From: Hanleya hanleyi
Lineage: Eukaryota; Mollusca; Polyplacophora; Lepidopleurida; Hanleyidae
DNA length: 64,000 bases
Assembly: GCA_036873755.1 (NCBI GenBank)
Contig: JAVTVY010019033.1
Coordinates: 1-64,000, forward strand
Reading direction: 5' to 3'
Shown: positions 17,885-28,577 of the stretch, piece after piece
How positions within the stretch are numbered: position 1 is the first letter of the stretch
Layout of the letters: every line of letters starts with the position of its first letter
Translations under genes and position numbers: made by a program
The notes under the pieces: generated by a model
What the model was told of the DNA's origin: nothing
Seen by the model: only the letters and a program-made list of their open reading frames with translations
The model's database searches: none

Positions 17885-17943
17885 ATGTAACATTGGGGAT
17901 AATAAACTGTATGAACATTGCTGAACTTGTTGTTATTCACATC

Positions 17944-18603
17944 ACCCCATTGACTTGATAGGCAGGTCCCAATAAGCCCGGGGACCAATATTAGTCCTTT
18001 TGGCTAGAGGTGATAGGGGTTTTCCCCTATTTTAGGGGTAAAGTCTGTGTTCCATTTTTTTTCCAGGAAAACTTTTACATGCACCCACCCATGACTGGAT
18101 GCCCCTTCACCTAGGCTTCACATGGATACCTCATACAACTCCATCGGCCCATTAGAAACCCCGCTCGATCCCAAAACGTCTATTTTCATATCCTTGGGCC
18201 ACCGCGCATGCACAGAATGCCGATATTTCAACCCCACACCCAGCCCATCAGATGCCCCCTCACATAGGCTTCACTTTGATACCTCACTCGACCCCATCGG
18301 ACCATGCAGCGTATTTCCAGTCTAGGAACTACTTTTTCTCCGCGGAAGCTTTTTGCCGCGACCGCATCACCGCCAGGACCGCATCACCGCGGATGAATAC
18401 ATCCCCTTTTCCACAAAATTCAAGATGGCCGCCAAGCGCACACCTCCTCAAAAATTCAAGATGGCGGCCAAACTCTGGCAGATCGAGTTGTCTCCCTTGC
18501 GTCCAGAGTGTACAGATGGCGCTACTGGTTCCTCCTCAAACCCTCCTCGTGACGTCACTACATCCGGGTGAAAGGGGGCTCAATTTGTATTAACGCTACT
18601 ACT
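17944..18603 (-). repeat. Polinton right terminal inverted repeat
   Basis: Mirror of 4968-5620. Nearly identical from 18603 down to about 18045, then weaker (CCCGGGGACC, TTGACTTGATAGGCAGG). It ends ...CGCTACTACT at 18603, followed by the CAGATT duplication. Its inner part contains the same modules as the orphan segment at 3130-3725. Confidence 0.9.
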
Positions 18604-18609
18604 CAGATT
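18604..18609. repeat. target site duplication, right (CAGATT)
   Basis: Second copy of the six bases found at 4962-4967. Confidence 0.9.
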
Positions 18610-18752
18610 ACTCAGATAGCTCAGATAGAATAAGATTCCCGCATTTGTGTGATGAACCTGTATGATTTGCTGATTTTTTTTCCAATTCTCTGCACAGGCC
18701 AATGAAAATCTCGAATTTTTTTTTGATAATTTGAATTGAGCAATCAATTTCT

Positions 18753-19236
18753 TTAACCCTATCTGGCCTGGGCGATTTGGGGTGTACCCTATATATTTTC
18801 GCTATCGCTAAGGCTAAAGGGCTGAAACTTACCACACTATATCTTTGGGTCAAGCTCTATAATCCAAGATGGCCGCCATGATGACGTCACTGTGATGTCA
18901 TTTTCAAAAAGATAATTTTGGACGATTTTTCGATCAGAATTTTCGATTTTTTTATTTTTGTTTTTTTCTTCACAAAAAACTGCATGATAAATTAGTAAAT
19001 AATAACCTGATATGGAAAAAATAGGTTTTACCCACTTTTCCATAGAGAAAAGCAAAAGGTTTGAAGAAATATCTGGTACCCCACATGGTCGCCATTTTGC
19101 ATTTAGCCATCATCCTCTGCTCGGGGGTCATGCAAATAGGCTCAAAATGACCCCATAATGATAATCTACAAAGTCACGGAGTTTCAGCTCTCAATTTTTC
19201 GTCGCTACGGAGATAGGAGGAAAAAACCAACCGGGG
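18753..19236 (+). repeat. MITE-like repeat family B, copy 1 (right end lost)
   Basis: Starts TAACCCTATCTGGCCTGGG and is collinear with 60431-61004 through shared landmarks GGGCTGAAACTTA, TTGGGTCAAGC, ATCCAAGATGGCCG, AACTGCATGATAAATTAGTA and CATCCTCTGCTCGGGGGT. Similarity ends near 19236. Confidence 0.85.
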
Positions 19237-20885
19237 GAGGGGTTCGAAAAGTGCTTGTTTTGTCGGAATTAAATGGTCCCGCGCATTCACATCTGCAAAA
19301 TGATTTATCCTTGTATTTAGTATGTGCCGTGGATAAGGACTGTTTTTGGCTGGTAAAATTCAGGTTTTGCTATATGTAAATTGACCGAGGGCAGGGTCGA
19401 TCGTCTGGCAGAAGGAGAGATAACCCTGTTTGGAGGTTGGGGTTATATAATTCAACCTCCAAACATGGCTGTCTCCCCATCTGCTTTGTTCAATCTGATA
19501 TAATGGAAGACAACCGTGTTCGAAGTTTTCATGTAATTCTCACCCAAACTGCTATTGGTGGATAGATTCTGTAAGGCCTCCATGAGAGACACGATGGTTG
19601 TGTTACTGATATTTCCGAAGGAGTGTGGTGAATTAGCAATGGGCGTGTGAACTTCCTTCGTTGATTTCTACGAAAGAAGAATCGGTAAAAGATATAACGA
19701 TAGAGTATCAAGGAAAGAAATGCATGTATTGTGTAAGCAAGAAACACTATATTGACCAGGTTAGGGGCAATCCCGCTCTCTAAAAGGGAGGTATAAATGG
19801 TCGTTTTTGCTCAATGAATCAGTTCACATAATGAATCCAGGAAAATCCACTTGAGGCGCACACAGACATATATATCCACATCAAATGGTAGTAAAAAAAT
19901 AAATTGTCATTTATCTAATTTGCATAATAATAGGCATCTAATAACATTCTGTTATTAATAATAACATCTGTCGTGCTGTTTAAATAACATTGACTGGTTC
20001 TATATATGGCAAGTTAATTTTAGGAGATGGAACAATAGATAAATTAATGCGCCGGAGGTTTTGAAGCATTGGTTAAGAAGAAATCAAAAGTTATTGAGCA
20101 AAAACGACATTTTTCACCTCCATTTTAGAGAGCGGGATCGCCCTAACCTGTTGACAATGTTCATCCAACCTTTCTCCATGAAATAAGAAAAATAATACGA
20201 ACACAGAAAAATAAAAGAAATATGCATATGTATAAGGAAAGGGAATTCTTGATAAAAAGCAAGAAAACACTAGTAAATCTACTGTTTTCAAAGGACATTT
20301 TACAGTTCAATTAAGTTTGGCTTAGAGTTTACTTGATATGGATTGACTGCCATGACTTCCACCAAGTATTGTACATATCCGCAAGTTGAAAGGGGTTTAA
20401 AGCGTAAGTTAGTGTGACATTGTTGATGTTGTTGTAACATATTGGTATCACCGTGGAAACATAGTCCATTAACCTGAAACTAACAAAGGTTAATGCGAAG
20501 TAGATTTTCAACGAAACTGAATATTGTGGATATAACGACAAAACGGGCATTCTTGGAACATGTAATTATATTTTATCGAATTAGAATTTTGAAAGAGAAT
20601 GTCCCCTAAAATTAAGTGCTTATCTAAGCATCTTTTTATTCAGATATTCACCGGGTTTGCAAATTATCGCATCAAGGTAATCTAGTTTATATGTGTGTAA
20701 AGTTTCAACTGGATATGATTCATTTTTTTCATGTTATTGAAACCTTTTCAACAGTGGCATCATCTTGTTACAACAAAAGAATGACACACTAGCGGATCCT
20801 TAAATCTTGTTTATCAGCAATGTACGGAAGAGGAAAAAGGCCAGTTTCTGTAGAAATGAGAAGATAAGCACGTTAGCATACTCAC
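19237..20885. other. SLC1-gene intron, nothing recognised
   Basis: AT-rich. A pair of GGTTGGGGTTATATAATTCA / TTCAACCTCCAAACATGG sequences near 19435-19470 is the only local structure noticed. No exon with proper phase found. Confidence 0.4.
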
Positions 20886-20928
20886 AGACGAGAAACAGAC
20901 TTCTACCAAGTTATCGGGGACCATGTTT
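20886..20928 (-). CDS. SLC1-family glutamate transporter, short second exon
   Basis: A 43-bp exon on the minus strand between TGTTTCAG and GTGAGT. It reads NMVPDNLVEVCFSS after its first base, which completes the split arginine codon of the preceding exon (CG|A). The N-M-x-P-x-N-L-V motif after ...DLFR is a hallmark of the SLC1 family at this place. Phase at the 3' end is 0. This exon is too short to appear as an open frame by itself. Confidence 0.85.
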
Positions 20929-21552
20929 CTGAAACAAAGAAAATGTAATAAGTATGACGTCATAGGAATGGTCGAAGTATACCACTGATAGTCTCCCCTG
21001 CCTTAATGTAACCGACACTGCCGTTTCGGTTAGCTTGAATGTGTACAGGTGATCACTACGCCACCGCACTTCGGCTGATGTACGTTCACAAAACTCTTCA
21101 CATGTTTAACCTTGTCAGCAGTGTATAGAAAGGCAAAATTGTTGAATACACTGGACATTATTGGAGACACTGGTGAACGTTTACGTAAAATTTGTTTAAT
21201 GTATTGTTTAATACAATCCCGAAAAACAATCGCATAAAAGTGGAATCTCAGATGACGTTAGCACTTTTGTGCCCTTGCTTTAAATCTATTGAACATGATC
21301 ATTCCAAGCGTAATACACTATCGATCCGAACTACGAGCACCCACTGTTTGAACTAACGTGTGGTCAAATTCTGCCTAGAAGATGTCATGCGGCGCTCAAA
21401 ACGAAAAAGTATAACGAAAGGCTCGAAGTAGCCCATAAGTCATGAGCTAGATCCTACGACAATAGTGTTGGCAAAGGTCAAAGACTCTACCCCTAGTGTT
21501 GTCAAAGGTCAAAGACTCTACCCCCACTACGCGGGTGGTTGGGTGGGCACGG
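20929..21552. other. SLC1-gene intron
   Basis: No gene. A short duplication GGTCAAAGACTCTACCCC occurs twice at about 21476-21525. Confidence 0.5.
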
Positions 21553-21595
21553 GTTCCTGTTGCTTCAATGCATTTTGCTGAGAAGCAACAGGAAC
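21553..21595. repeat. perfect short hairpin
   Basis: GTTCCTGTTGCTTC and GAAGCAACAGGAAC (14 bp each) are separated by 15 bases. A diverged copy (GCTGCTTCAAAG...TTTTGAAGTAGC) lies near 21718-21760. Confidence 0.75.
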
Positions 21596-22249
21596 TTGAT
21601 AATGTGATGTCTAGCACTGTTATCACTTGTCTTTATTGCACTATGTAAGCGTCCTGTCTGTGTCTTGCGTGCTGTCCTCGGTGTTTTATAGGGTGGATGG
21701 AGGGTGTCTGGTTCCATGCTGCTTCAAAGATTTCTTTTTTGAAGTAGCAGGAACGCAACTTGGCTGGCATCTTCGCCAGCCAAGTCGACGTACATCACGT
21801 TGCTCTGTACATCGCCTTGGCATACTTCTCTAGTAAAGTTTGAACGCGAATCCTCATTGATGAGTGGGATGCAGAGACGGCTTGCTGCATCCAATCAGAA
21901 TGCGCGTTACGTGCAGTTGGTTTCCCAAGATGGTGCCCCCACTAAGAACGAGCTGTGTCGAATGTGCGGGGACATTCTGCCGAAAAAAATAGGAGAATCA
22001 TTTTCACGTCCACTTTCGGTGTTTCTGATCAATTGAATCAGATTTTGGGACGCGCTGCAAGGTTGAACGATATCGAATCGCCTTACGTGTGTGGTAGACT
22101 TGAAATTGAAGGGGAACAACTCCTGGAGGCAAAAAGTCTCTCTTCGTTAAAACTTCCACTAGGTGGCGCAGAGCAGTATTCCTCTGCCACCAGTCAAGAA
22201 TGTCAAGGCAGCGTAGAGAGCTTTGCGATCTAGTTGACTTGGCTGGTGA

Positions 22250-22345
22250 AGATGCTTGGCTGGTTGGTGCTTAGTTGGTTCGTCGCGATATAGCTGAAAT
22301 ATTGTTGAAAACGACGTTAAATTCTATTCACTCACTCAACCATTA
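22250..22345 (+). repeat. gastropod-type SINE tail, copy 1
   Basis: TCGCGATATAGCTGAAATATTGTTGAAAACGACGTTAAA... ending ACTCACTCAAC. It matches the tail at 52530-52592. Confidence 0.6.
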
Positions 22346-23248
22346 CATAGATGGCAAGAAGAAAATTCTTCCAAATGAAACTGACATCATTAACGAGAAA
22401 ACTACGGAGGGAAGAAAATTCTACTTCGGGAATACTCTATTTTATATTCGATAATTAAGACGACCAACATTTCTCTGGCCAGTTTTGTTGTGTCCGTGTG
22501 AGCGAGTAAACACAATTTTCTATATATTCTCCGATCATTCCGTTTCTGTGATCGTGTACTGTACGAGTAACCCGTTTGATTTGCTGGTGGCACTTGGTCA
22601 TACCGTATGACTTGAATTACGATATATAGGAAATAAAAAAAGGGTGTGAGTGTGTATGTGGACAGAAGAAAAGGGTGAGGAGAGGACATTCGGGAATTAT
22701 ATCTCTTTGATTCCTGAGGCAAAGCTCTACTTTCGGTCTTGCAACACTCCGCAGGATTCCTACACTGCGTGAAAACTCATGTTTCCATTTTGGGAAACAT
22801 ATTGGAAACTGGCATGGAAACCGTGTCCCTACAGTTTCCAATAGGTTCCCGGTGAGTTTCAGAAATTGGAAACTTGAGTCATACGCCCAGTGCTGGTTCT
22901 TGTGAGAGAAAAACCTATGGGCAGTTAGAGTTTCATCGAGAGTATAGTATCAGCTACACTATACGACTGTCTGTTAAATCAAGATTGTCAGCCCGCTGTT
23001 TTAGCTGTTCCCACTCCAGCGTTTGGTCATTCGACACGGGCCATTTTAAATTAAGACGAGCTTTCTCATTAGATCACTATTTATATAGAAGCGATCCCCA
23101 TTTTCATACATAACCACGTGACTGTCTCAGTTGACCCATGAGTTAGCTCGGCCTCGTTTTCGATCTCAAAATCTGCCGCCTATAACTGGGAATATGTTGT
23201 TGTTGCTGCCCTCCGTTAGGTGGATCCAATACCATAGATAGAGGATAT
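22346..23248. other. SLC1-gene intron
   Basis: Open frames of about 60-106 codons exist on both strands but none looks like a known protein. Nothing recognised. Confidence 0.3.
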
Positions 23249-23357
23249 CACCGTTTCTCGACGAATACCATAAATATTTCATCGAGTGGGGTGAGAAAAT
23301 GCCAATTTTCTCACCCCACGAGATGAAATATTTATGGTATTCGTCAAGAAACAGGTG
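23249..23357. repeat. palindromic MITE (hairpin)
   Basis: About 109 bp that fold back almost perfectly: arm with CACC(T)GTTTCT and GACGAATACCATAAATATTT, inner GTGGGGTGAGAAAA, a 6-base loop TGCCAA, and the mirror arm. Confidence 0.85.
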
Positions 23358-24890
23358 ATTTTCTTTTTATTATATACTTCTGTTGTACTACTTTATCCTG
23401 ATTTTTTTAAAACATTAAAATAATTCAGATTTTGTTGGCTTTTCGACTGAAGATACACTGAAACACTGGTTATTTTCACTGTGACGTCACTCGCGGACTA
23501 CTTTGCTGTCAGCAAATCGCAAGTGCTGCAATTTCTTTCAGTCGGGTATATTCTGCACTTTAGTATCGATGACATCCAACAGATCTCAAGAATTTTATTA
23601 GCTTTATATCTCAAATAAACGATTTTCATGCCGACCCGTCAGCCAACTCCCCCCTCCCTCCCTCCCCTTCGGCAGAAAAGCACGGTCGATCCTGTGTAGA
23701 GCCTGGCTTGTCTCGCTGTATGCACTCGGGCAGGACTGACACACTAGTTTCTCGTTGACCTCCCTGGTTTCACACGGTGTTTGTCTTTGCACAGAATAAT
23801 CTCATTTCAAATAAAATTCGCATTCGCCCTTGATTTCGTTCATGTCTACCCAAATAGCACTATTTTGGTTCAGTAAAATCGAATGGTTACGATAAGGTAT
23901 AGCCAGATTTAGATTTACCGGTCGTGCGTGGTTGTTGTTGTGTGGAGCTTCGACGGTGGTGAGAGCCTGCGGAGTTATCATTGTGATTTTGCCGATTCTT
24001 AATGAATACTCACTGACAAAATTTCACTGTCGTTGAATTAAGTTGTTTTTCATGTTTTCTCATCAACTTTGGTGCGACATTTTCATGATGATCCCAATTT
24101 CGAGCCTTCAACTGAGGAATGTGTTTTATTTTCTGCGCTAGTTCGTTTTCCACTCTGCACTGCTGGCCCTGCACTGTCGAACTGCAGTCACGTCGTGCAT
24201 GTGTAGGTGCACGCGTACGTGACGAGTCGGTCCCATTATCGCCATTGCGAGTATTTCTTATTCATTTTATGCCTATTTGTGTTTTATTTCCGGTCAAAAT
24301 CTGGTCAGAATAAGGCATAACATACAAATCCTTCTCAAATATTTAGCTTGTTTTTCTTTGGCGCATAAACCTTGTGGAGGTTCGGTCAATTGCCTTATCA
24401 CCGGACCACGGTGACATGTATTTGTGCGCTGTGACGTCATTTGTCATATCATCACCGTGATGATATTTTTCATATCATCACTGTGAAAACATCGCTTTTA
24501 TTCTATTGATAATTTTCACTATCTCATCATCAAGTATATAATAAACTACATTATCCGCATGCTTTAACATCTTCACATACCCACGCTACACTTACGGGCT
24601 CTGATCGAAAGCTACACGGTTTCTCTCCAGAAAATAGTCTGATGTGGTCATAGTTCTATAAATATTTCGTGTTCTATAAGTGCGCCTATATGAAAATTCA
24701 AAATTACTCTTCGATATGAATATTTTAAGTTTGATAAGCAATACAACTACCGCTCGCCATATTTGGGAAATAGTGGAACACTAGTGTAGCATTTACCTTG
24801 AAACGAAGGCGTGAATATGTGCTGTATCGAAGGCGTGAGAAATTTGAAAAGAAGCAAACGGAAGGAATAGGTTACAGGTCAAGTACTTAC
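23358..24890. other. SLC1-gene first intron, nothing recognised
   Basis: AT-rich. ATCATCACCGTGATGAT (about 24448) is a small palindrome. No gene seen. Confidence 0.4.
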
Positions 24891-25433
24891 CGGAAGAGAT
24901 CCATGAATGCATGACCCGGGCTGGAGGCGATGCTGTAAGTGGAAGAATGGCCACCATGTTTACCTCCAGTTCTCTCCCCTGGCCTGACGATCACCGCCAG
25001 GGTTATCCCCAAGGCGGACGCCATTACCATGGTAGAAAGATAGTACGCCAGGGCTCGTAGACCGATCTTACCCGAGGACCGGATGTCGATTTCAGCAGTA
25101 GATGACAGCAGACTGGAAACCACGATAGGGATTAACAGCATCTTCATCATCTGTATGAACAAGTCCCCAGGGAAACGTAAATATACAATTTGTGTCTTGC
25201 TCAGCTTGGGCTCCATTCCGTTCAGGCCCCCGCCGATTGCTACGCCAACTAACACACCAAACAACATCAGTATAACCAACAGATTCGTTTTCAAGAACGA
25301 TGAGAAACATTTTTTCGTCGATGCCATTGTAAGCCTACCCTTTTGTCTGGAGGTAATGATGGCCTCTTTTCCGTCTTCGGTTTTATTGAGGGGCTCCATG
25401 GTTGGCTTCGTTATAAGAACGGCTACAAAGCTA
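24891..25433 (-). CDS. SLC1-family glutamate transporter, first coding exon
   Basis: Codes for the first 170 residues of a sodium-dependent excitatory amino acid transporter. ATG at 25399; donor CG|GTAAGT after 24891; a probable acceptor TCTACAG at about 25434 makes 25400-25433 5'-untranslated. Features: polar cytoplasmic start, TM1 (LLVILMLFGVLVGVAIGGG), the family stretch QIVYLRFPGDLFIQMMKMLL leading into TM2 (IPIVVSSLLSS), and TM3 (YYLSTMVMASALGITLAVIV) followed by RPGERTGG. The next residues FMDLFR continue in the exon at 20886-20928. Members take up glutamate/aspartate at synapses and glia; which subtype cannot be told. Confidence 0.9.
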
Positions 25434-25763
25434 ATATCTGTAGACTCGAACTGACAGACGTAACTAAAATAAATATTTAGTTCACTTAGCCAATTGTACT
25501 CTATCTGAGTTAATATTTATTCAGATATTTCTCGAACTTTCCTGTAAATAAAAGAGAAAAAACACACATATAAATATGAAATACTCGTAGATACATGTGG
25601 CGATACAAATTAAAATGTTACTCAAGTAGTAAAGATAAGTAATATAATTATGAGCAAAATATTTTTTTTATCATTTAGAAAGTGATCGTATAACAGCCTT
25701 TTCGTTATTTTGGGATAACACTATCTTAGAATAGCACAAATTCTAGTGCTGAAAATTTGGTGC
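25434..25763. other. intergenic/intronic AT-rich stretch
   Basis: No gene. The segment before the SINE (GATCGTATAACAG, TTTTCGTTATTTTGGGATAA) is the flank repeated with each SINE copy. Confidence 0.5.
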
Positions 25764-25858
25764 AGTCCCGTGCGGGATTCGAACCAGCGACCCCAGAGTC
25801 AGGCGCCTAATTGCCAGCACTGTATGTCGGTGATCTAAACCACTCGGCCAACGGGCCT
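25764..25858 (-). repeat. tRNA-Leu-like SINE, copy 1
   Basis: Minus-strand tRNA-like body with box A TTGGCCGAGTGG and box B GGTTCGAATCC. It is embedded in a longer repeated unit (flanks TTTTCGTTATTTTGGGAT, TTTCTAAATGATAAAAAATA), so it is a SINE and not a free tRNA gene. Confidence 0.8.
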
Positions 25859-26052
25859 CCCACAAAAATAGGAGGTAGCAGACCGGAAGTCTTGAAAGCG
25901 AACATACAGTACCCCTCTGATGATCGTAATGACACAGCTCCCAAAGCTGAATAGATATATTTTTTTTATCATTTAGAAAGTGATCGCATAACAGTCTTTT
26001 CGTTATTTTCGCTTTCAAGACTACCGGTTTGCTACCTTCTATTTTTGTGGGA

Positions 26053-26145
26053 GGCCCGTTGGCCGAGTGGTTTAGATCGCCGACATACAGTGCTGGCGAT
26101 TAGGTGCCTGACTCTGGGGTCGCTGGTTCGAATCCCGCACGGGAC
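26053..26145 (+). repeat. tRNA-Leu-like SINE, copy 2
   Basis: Same body as copy 1 on the plus strand (GGCCCGTTGGCCGAGTGG to GGTTCGAATCCCGCACGGG). With copy 1 it forms a ~500-bp head-to-head palindrome centred near 25985-26000. Confidence 0.8.
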
Positions 26146-26348
26146 TCGACAAAATTTTCAGCACTAGAATTTGTGCTATTGTAAGATAGTGTTATCCCAA
26201 AATAACGAAAAGACTGTTATACGATCACTTTCTAAATGATAAAAAATATATCTATTCAGCTTTGGGAGCTGTGTCATTACGATCATCAGAGGGGTACTGT
26301 ATGTTCGCTCTCAAGACTACCGGTCTGCTACCTCCTATTTTTGTGGGA

Positions 26349-26441
26349 GGCCCGTTGGCCGAGTGGTTTAGATCGCCGACATACAGTGCTGGCGATTTGG
26401 TGCCTGACTCTGGGGTCGGTGGTTCGAATCCCGCACGGGAC
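26349..26441 (+). repeat. tRNA-Leu-like SINE, copy 3
   Basis: Direct repeat of copy 2 about 296 bp further, with the same flanking modules (GGGGTACTGTATGTTCGC, TCAGCACTAGAATTT). Confidence 0.8.
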
Positions 26442-26797
26442 TCGACCAAATTTTCAGCACTAGAATTTTCAGCACTAGAATTTCCAAAAATAACGAAAAG
26501 ACTATGAGCAAAATATCTTGTCCCAATAATTCCACTGACGCTTTGATGTTCAGTCCCAGTGTGAACATAATGAAGAACCATGCAATTTGTCCAGTCTCAC
26601 ACTACTATCCGCTCTCAGTTATCAAAATCTCTCATGCAGCAGTGATAGTGAAATTTTACATGCAGCACATATGTATATCGTTGGATAGTGTGCAGGTTCT
26701 TTTATAAGTTTCATAAGCTTGACGGGCAAGATAAATTCCTTATTTATTATAAATCTGACTGTCTTCTCTGTATGTTGCAAATATTTGCGAAATAGTT

Positions 26798-26822
26798 TAC
26801 TGTAGTAGTAGTAGTAGTAGTT
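26798..26822. repeat. TAG triplet microsatellite
   Basis: About eight TAG/AGT units. Confidence 0.9.
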
Positions 26823-27183
26823 TTCAGTAGTACCCTTCAGCAGAAAGTTACAAACATTCATGGGATATAATGTACAAATCATTCTGTGTTATGCGTATAT
26901 CATTAGATGTACTGCGGCTATGCTTGGTGTAGCACAGGCCCGCAAAACAAGAGATTAGGGTGAAGTGTCGAAATATGGGGTCTCTATATATAACCCCATG
27001 CTTTATATAAATAAACATAAAGGTGTGAAACGGACTTTGGGTGAATCGAGAAATAAACGGTTTACCGCCAAACAAAATACATCAGCATATTCTACGAGTA
27101 TCACTTTATATACTCCCGTCGTCAAATTAGTAAATTTGTGCAATTTTTTACCTTTGCCAGGCGATTCAAAATCCAACGTAACT

Positions 27184-27355
27184 GTCCGTCCATTTAGGAA
27201 CAGTTAGATTATGGCGGGCTTCGTTCTCAATTCTGATTGGTCAGTCGCGACACGACTTCGGCAAGAGAGGTCACGCACTGATCAGCTGTCGCGATTGACC
27301 AATCAGAATTGAGAACGAAGCCCGCCATATTCTAACTGTTCCTAGATGGACGGAC
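27184..27355. repeat. palindromic MITE nested in repeat family B
   Basis: Arms of about 65 bp (GTCCGTCCAT...GATTGGTCAGTCGCGA) are inverted around a ~40-bp loop. Right after it begins a minus-strand copy of family B (27360-27476), so the palindrome seems to have inserted into that element. Confidence 0.85.
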
Positions 27356-27359
27356 CATG

Positions 27360-27476
27360 TTGGATTGTGTTACATTTTCTGGTAGAGCTTGACCCAAGGG
27401 TATTGTGTGAAAAGTTTCAGCCCCCTAGTTCAAGGCCCCCCCCCCCAGACTAGGATACGATAGGGTTAAAAAGATA
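27360..27476 (-). repeat. MITE-like repeat family B, fragment
   Basis: Minus strand reads TAACCCTATCG..., CCCCC..., GGGGGCTGAAACTT, CCTTGGGTCAAGC, CCAGAAAATGTAACACAATC, matching 60431-60590 in order. Confidence 0.8.
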
Positions 27477-28577
27477 GATTTTGTCGCTATGATAACTGTT
27501 ATCTTGGGCAGTCAGTAGTACTTATACAGACTGTCACAATTGTAAGAGCAGCCATGATTGGCTGATGACTTATTTTAGGAGTGGTCGACAAATGGCGTGA
27601 AAACAAACCACCTCGAAGAGCTTGTTCCGTCTGGCCAGAGCAAGAGACTATAACAAAGTACCATGCATGTAAAGACAGTTGAATATGAACACCGCTAGCA
27701 CTTAGGGGTAATCATGTTAGAAGCCCACTATAACTATGAATATGACGCGCTCACCGGCCCATTTAAGCTTGATCATTGGGATGATTAGAGGTTTGAGAAA
27801 ATAAAGATTTCAAAAGTCCACTGCATGAGAACACAGCTGCCAACTGTAGGTAAATATTTTAGAAAGCCGCTAACTGAGAAGACAGCTGTGAAGTGAATGG
27901 TAATTTATGTCATCAGCAACCCTCAACCACCACCTCAGATCCATACCTCCCCCCCCCCCACTCCACATAAACTTTAAACTGAAGAGAGTAAACGTTCCAA
28001 CAAGGAAAGTATTATTCTGTTTCTCGTGCTCACTTACATGAAGCATGAAGAGTGAGGGAGTGAGTGAGTGAGTAAGTAAGTGAATAGGGTTTAATATTTC
28101 AGATATATAGTGACGATCAATCAAATTCGAAGTATTCAAACAATCAGCAATCCAGAAGCAATCAACACAAAACACCAAAAACATGTCATATAATTTATAC
28201 AACAAACCGATTTCTCGCAACTTGAAATACAGTCTTCTGTTACCGGACTAAAACAATCTTCTAGTAGCTGCTTAATAAAAAGAATGTCTTACAATTATAA
28301 AATCTATACAGTCGATCAGAATATGGACCGGCGTGATAGTCAATACATATATATAGCTAAATAGCTGTTGTTGTTGGTGGTGGTGGTGGTGGTGGTGGTG
28401 GTAGTGATGCTACTGTATGCCACGATACCAATATATTATTCACAGCTAAAAGTAATGATCTTACCTCTCTAACGCGAAACGGCATTTCTTCTCTGGGGGA
28501 TTTCCCCGATCAAATCATGAAAATTAATATTGGATGACATATTTACTCAGTTCGTAGTACTTTATCTACATGAGAGT
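27477..28577. other. gene-free repeat-rich stretch
   Basis: Contains (GAGT)n at 28050-28075, which begins an inverted copy of the GTGAATAGGGTTTAATATTTCAG-like SINE tail, and a (TGG)n microsatellite at 28374-28405. No gene seen. Confidence 0.5.

Larger units (their letters stand above)
4968..18603. mobile_element. Polinton/Maverick (adintovirus-like) element, complete ends, defective
   Basis: A 13,636-bp insertion with inverted terminal repeats that start AGTAGTAGCGTTAAT and a 6-bp target duplication. It encodes a retroviral-type integrase with chromodomain, packaging ATPase, adenovirus-type protease, double-jelly-roll capsid-like protein, penton-like protein and small virion proteins, which is the Polinton/adintovirus gene set. 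A protein-primed DNA polymerase is expected in this group but is absent; only its likely amino-terminal region remains (16759-17700). Integrase, protease, penton, zinc-finger gene and the gene at 15695-16364 carry stops or frameshifts, and the capsid gene looks shortened. The element lies in an intron of the SLC1-type gene, with most of its genes on the same strand as the host gene. Confidence 0.93.

Noticed and set aside
20329..20550. Candidate SLC1 exon after TTTCAG at ~20475
   Set aside because: No donor site in reach and no family similarity.
25764..26441. Genuine tRNA-Leu genes
   Set aside because: Three copies share long identical flanks and lie head to head, which fits SINEs. The pairing of the acceptor stem is imperfect.
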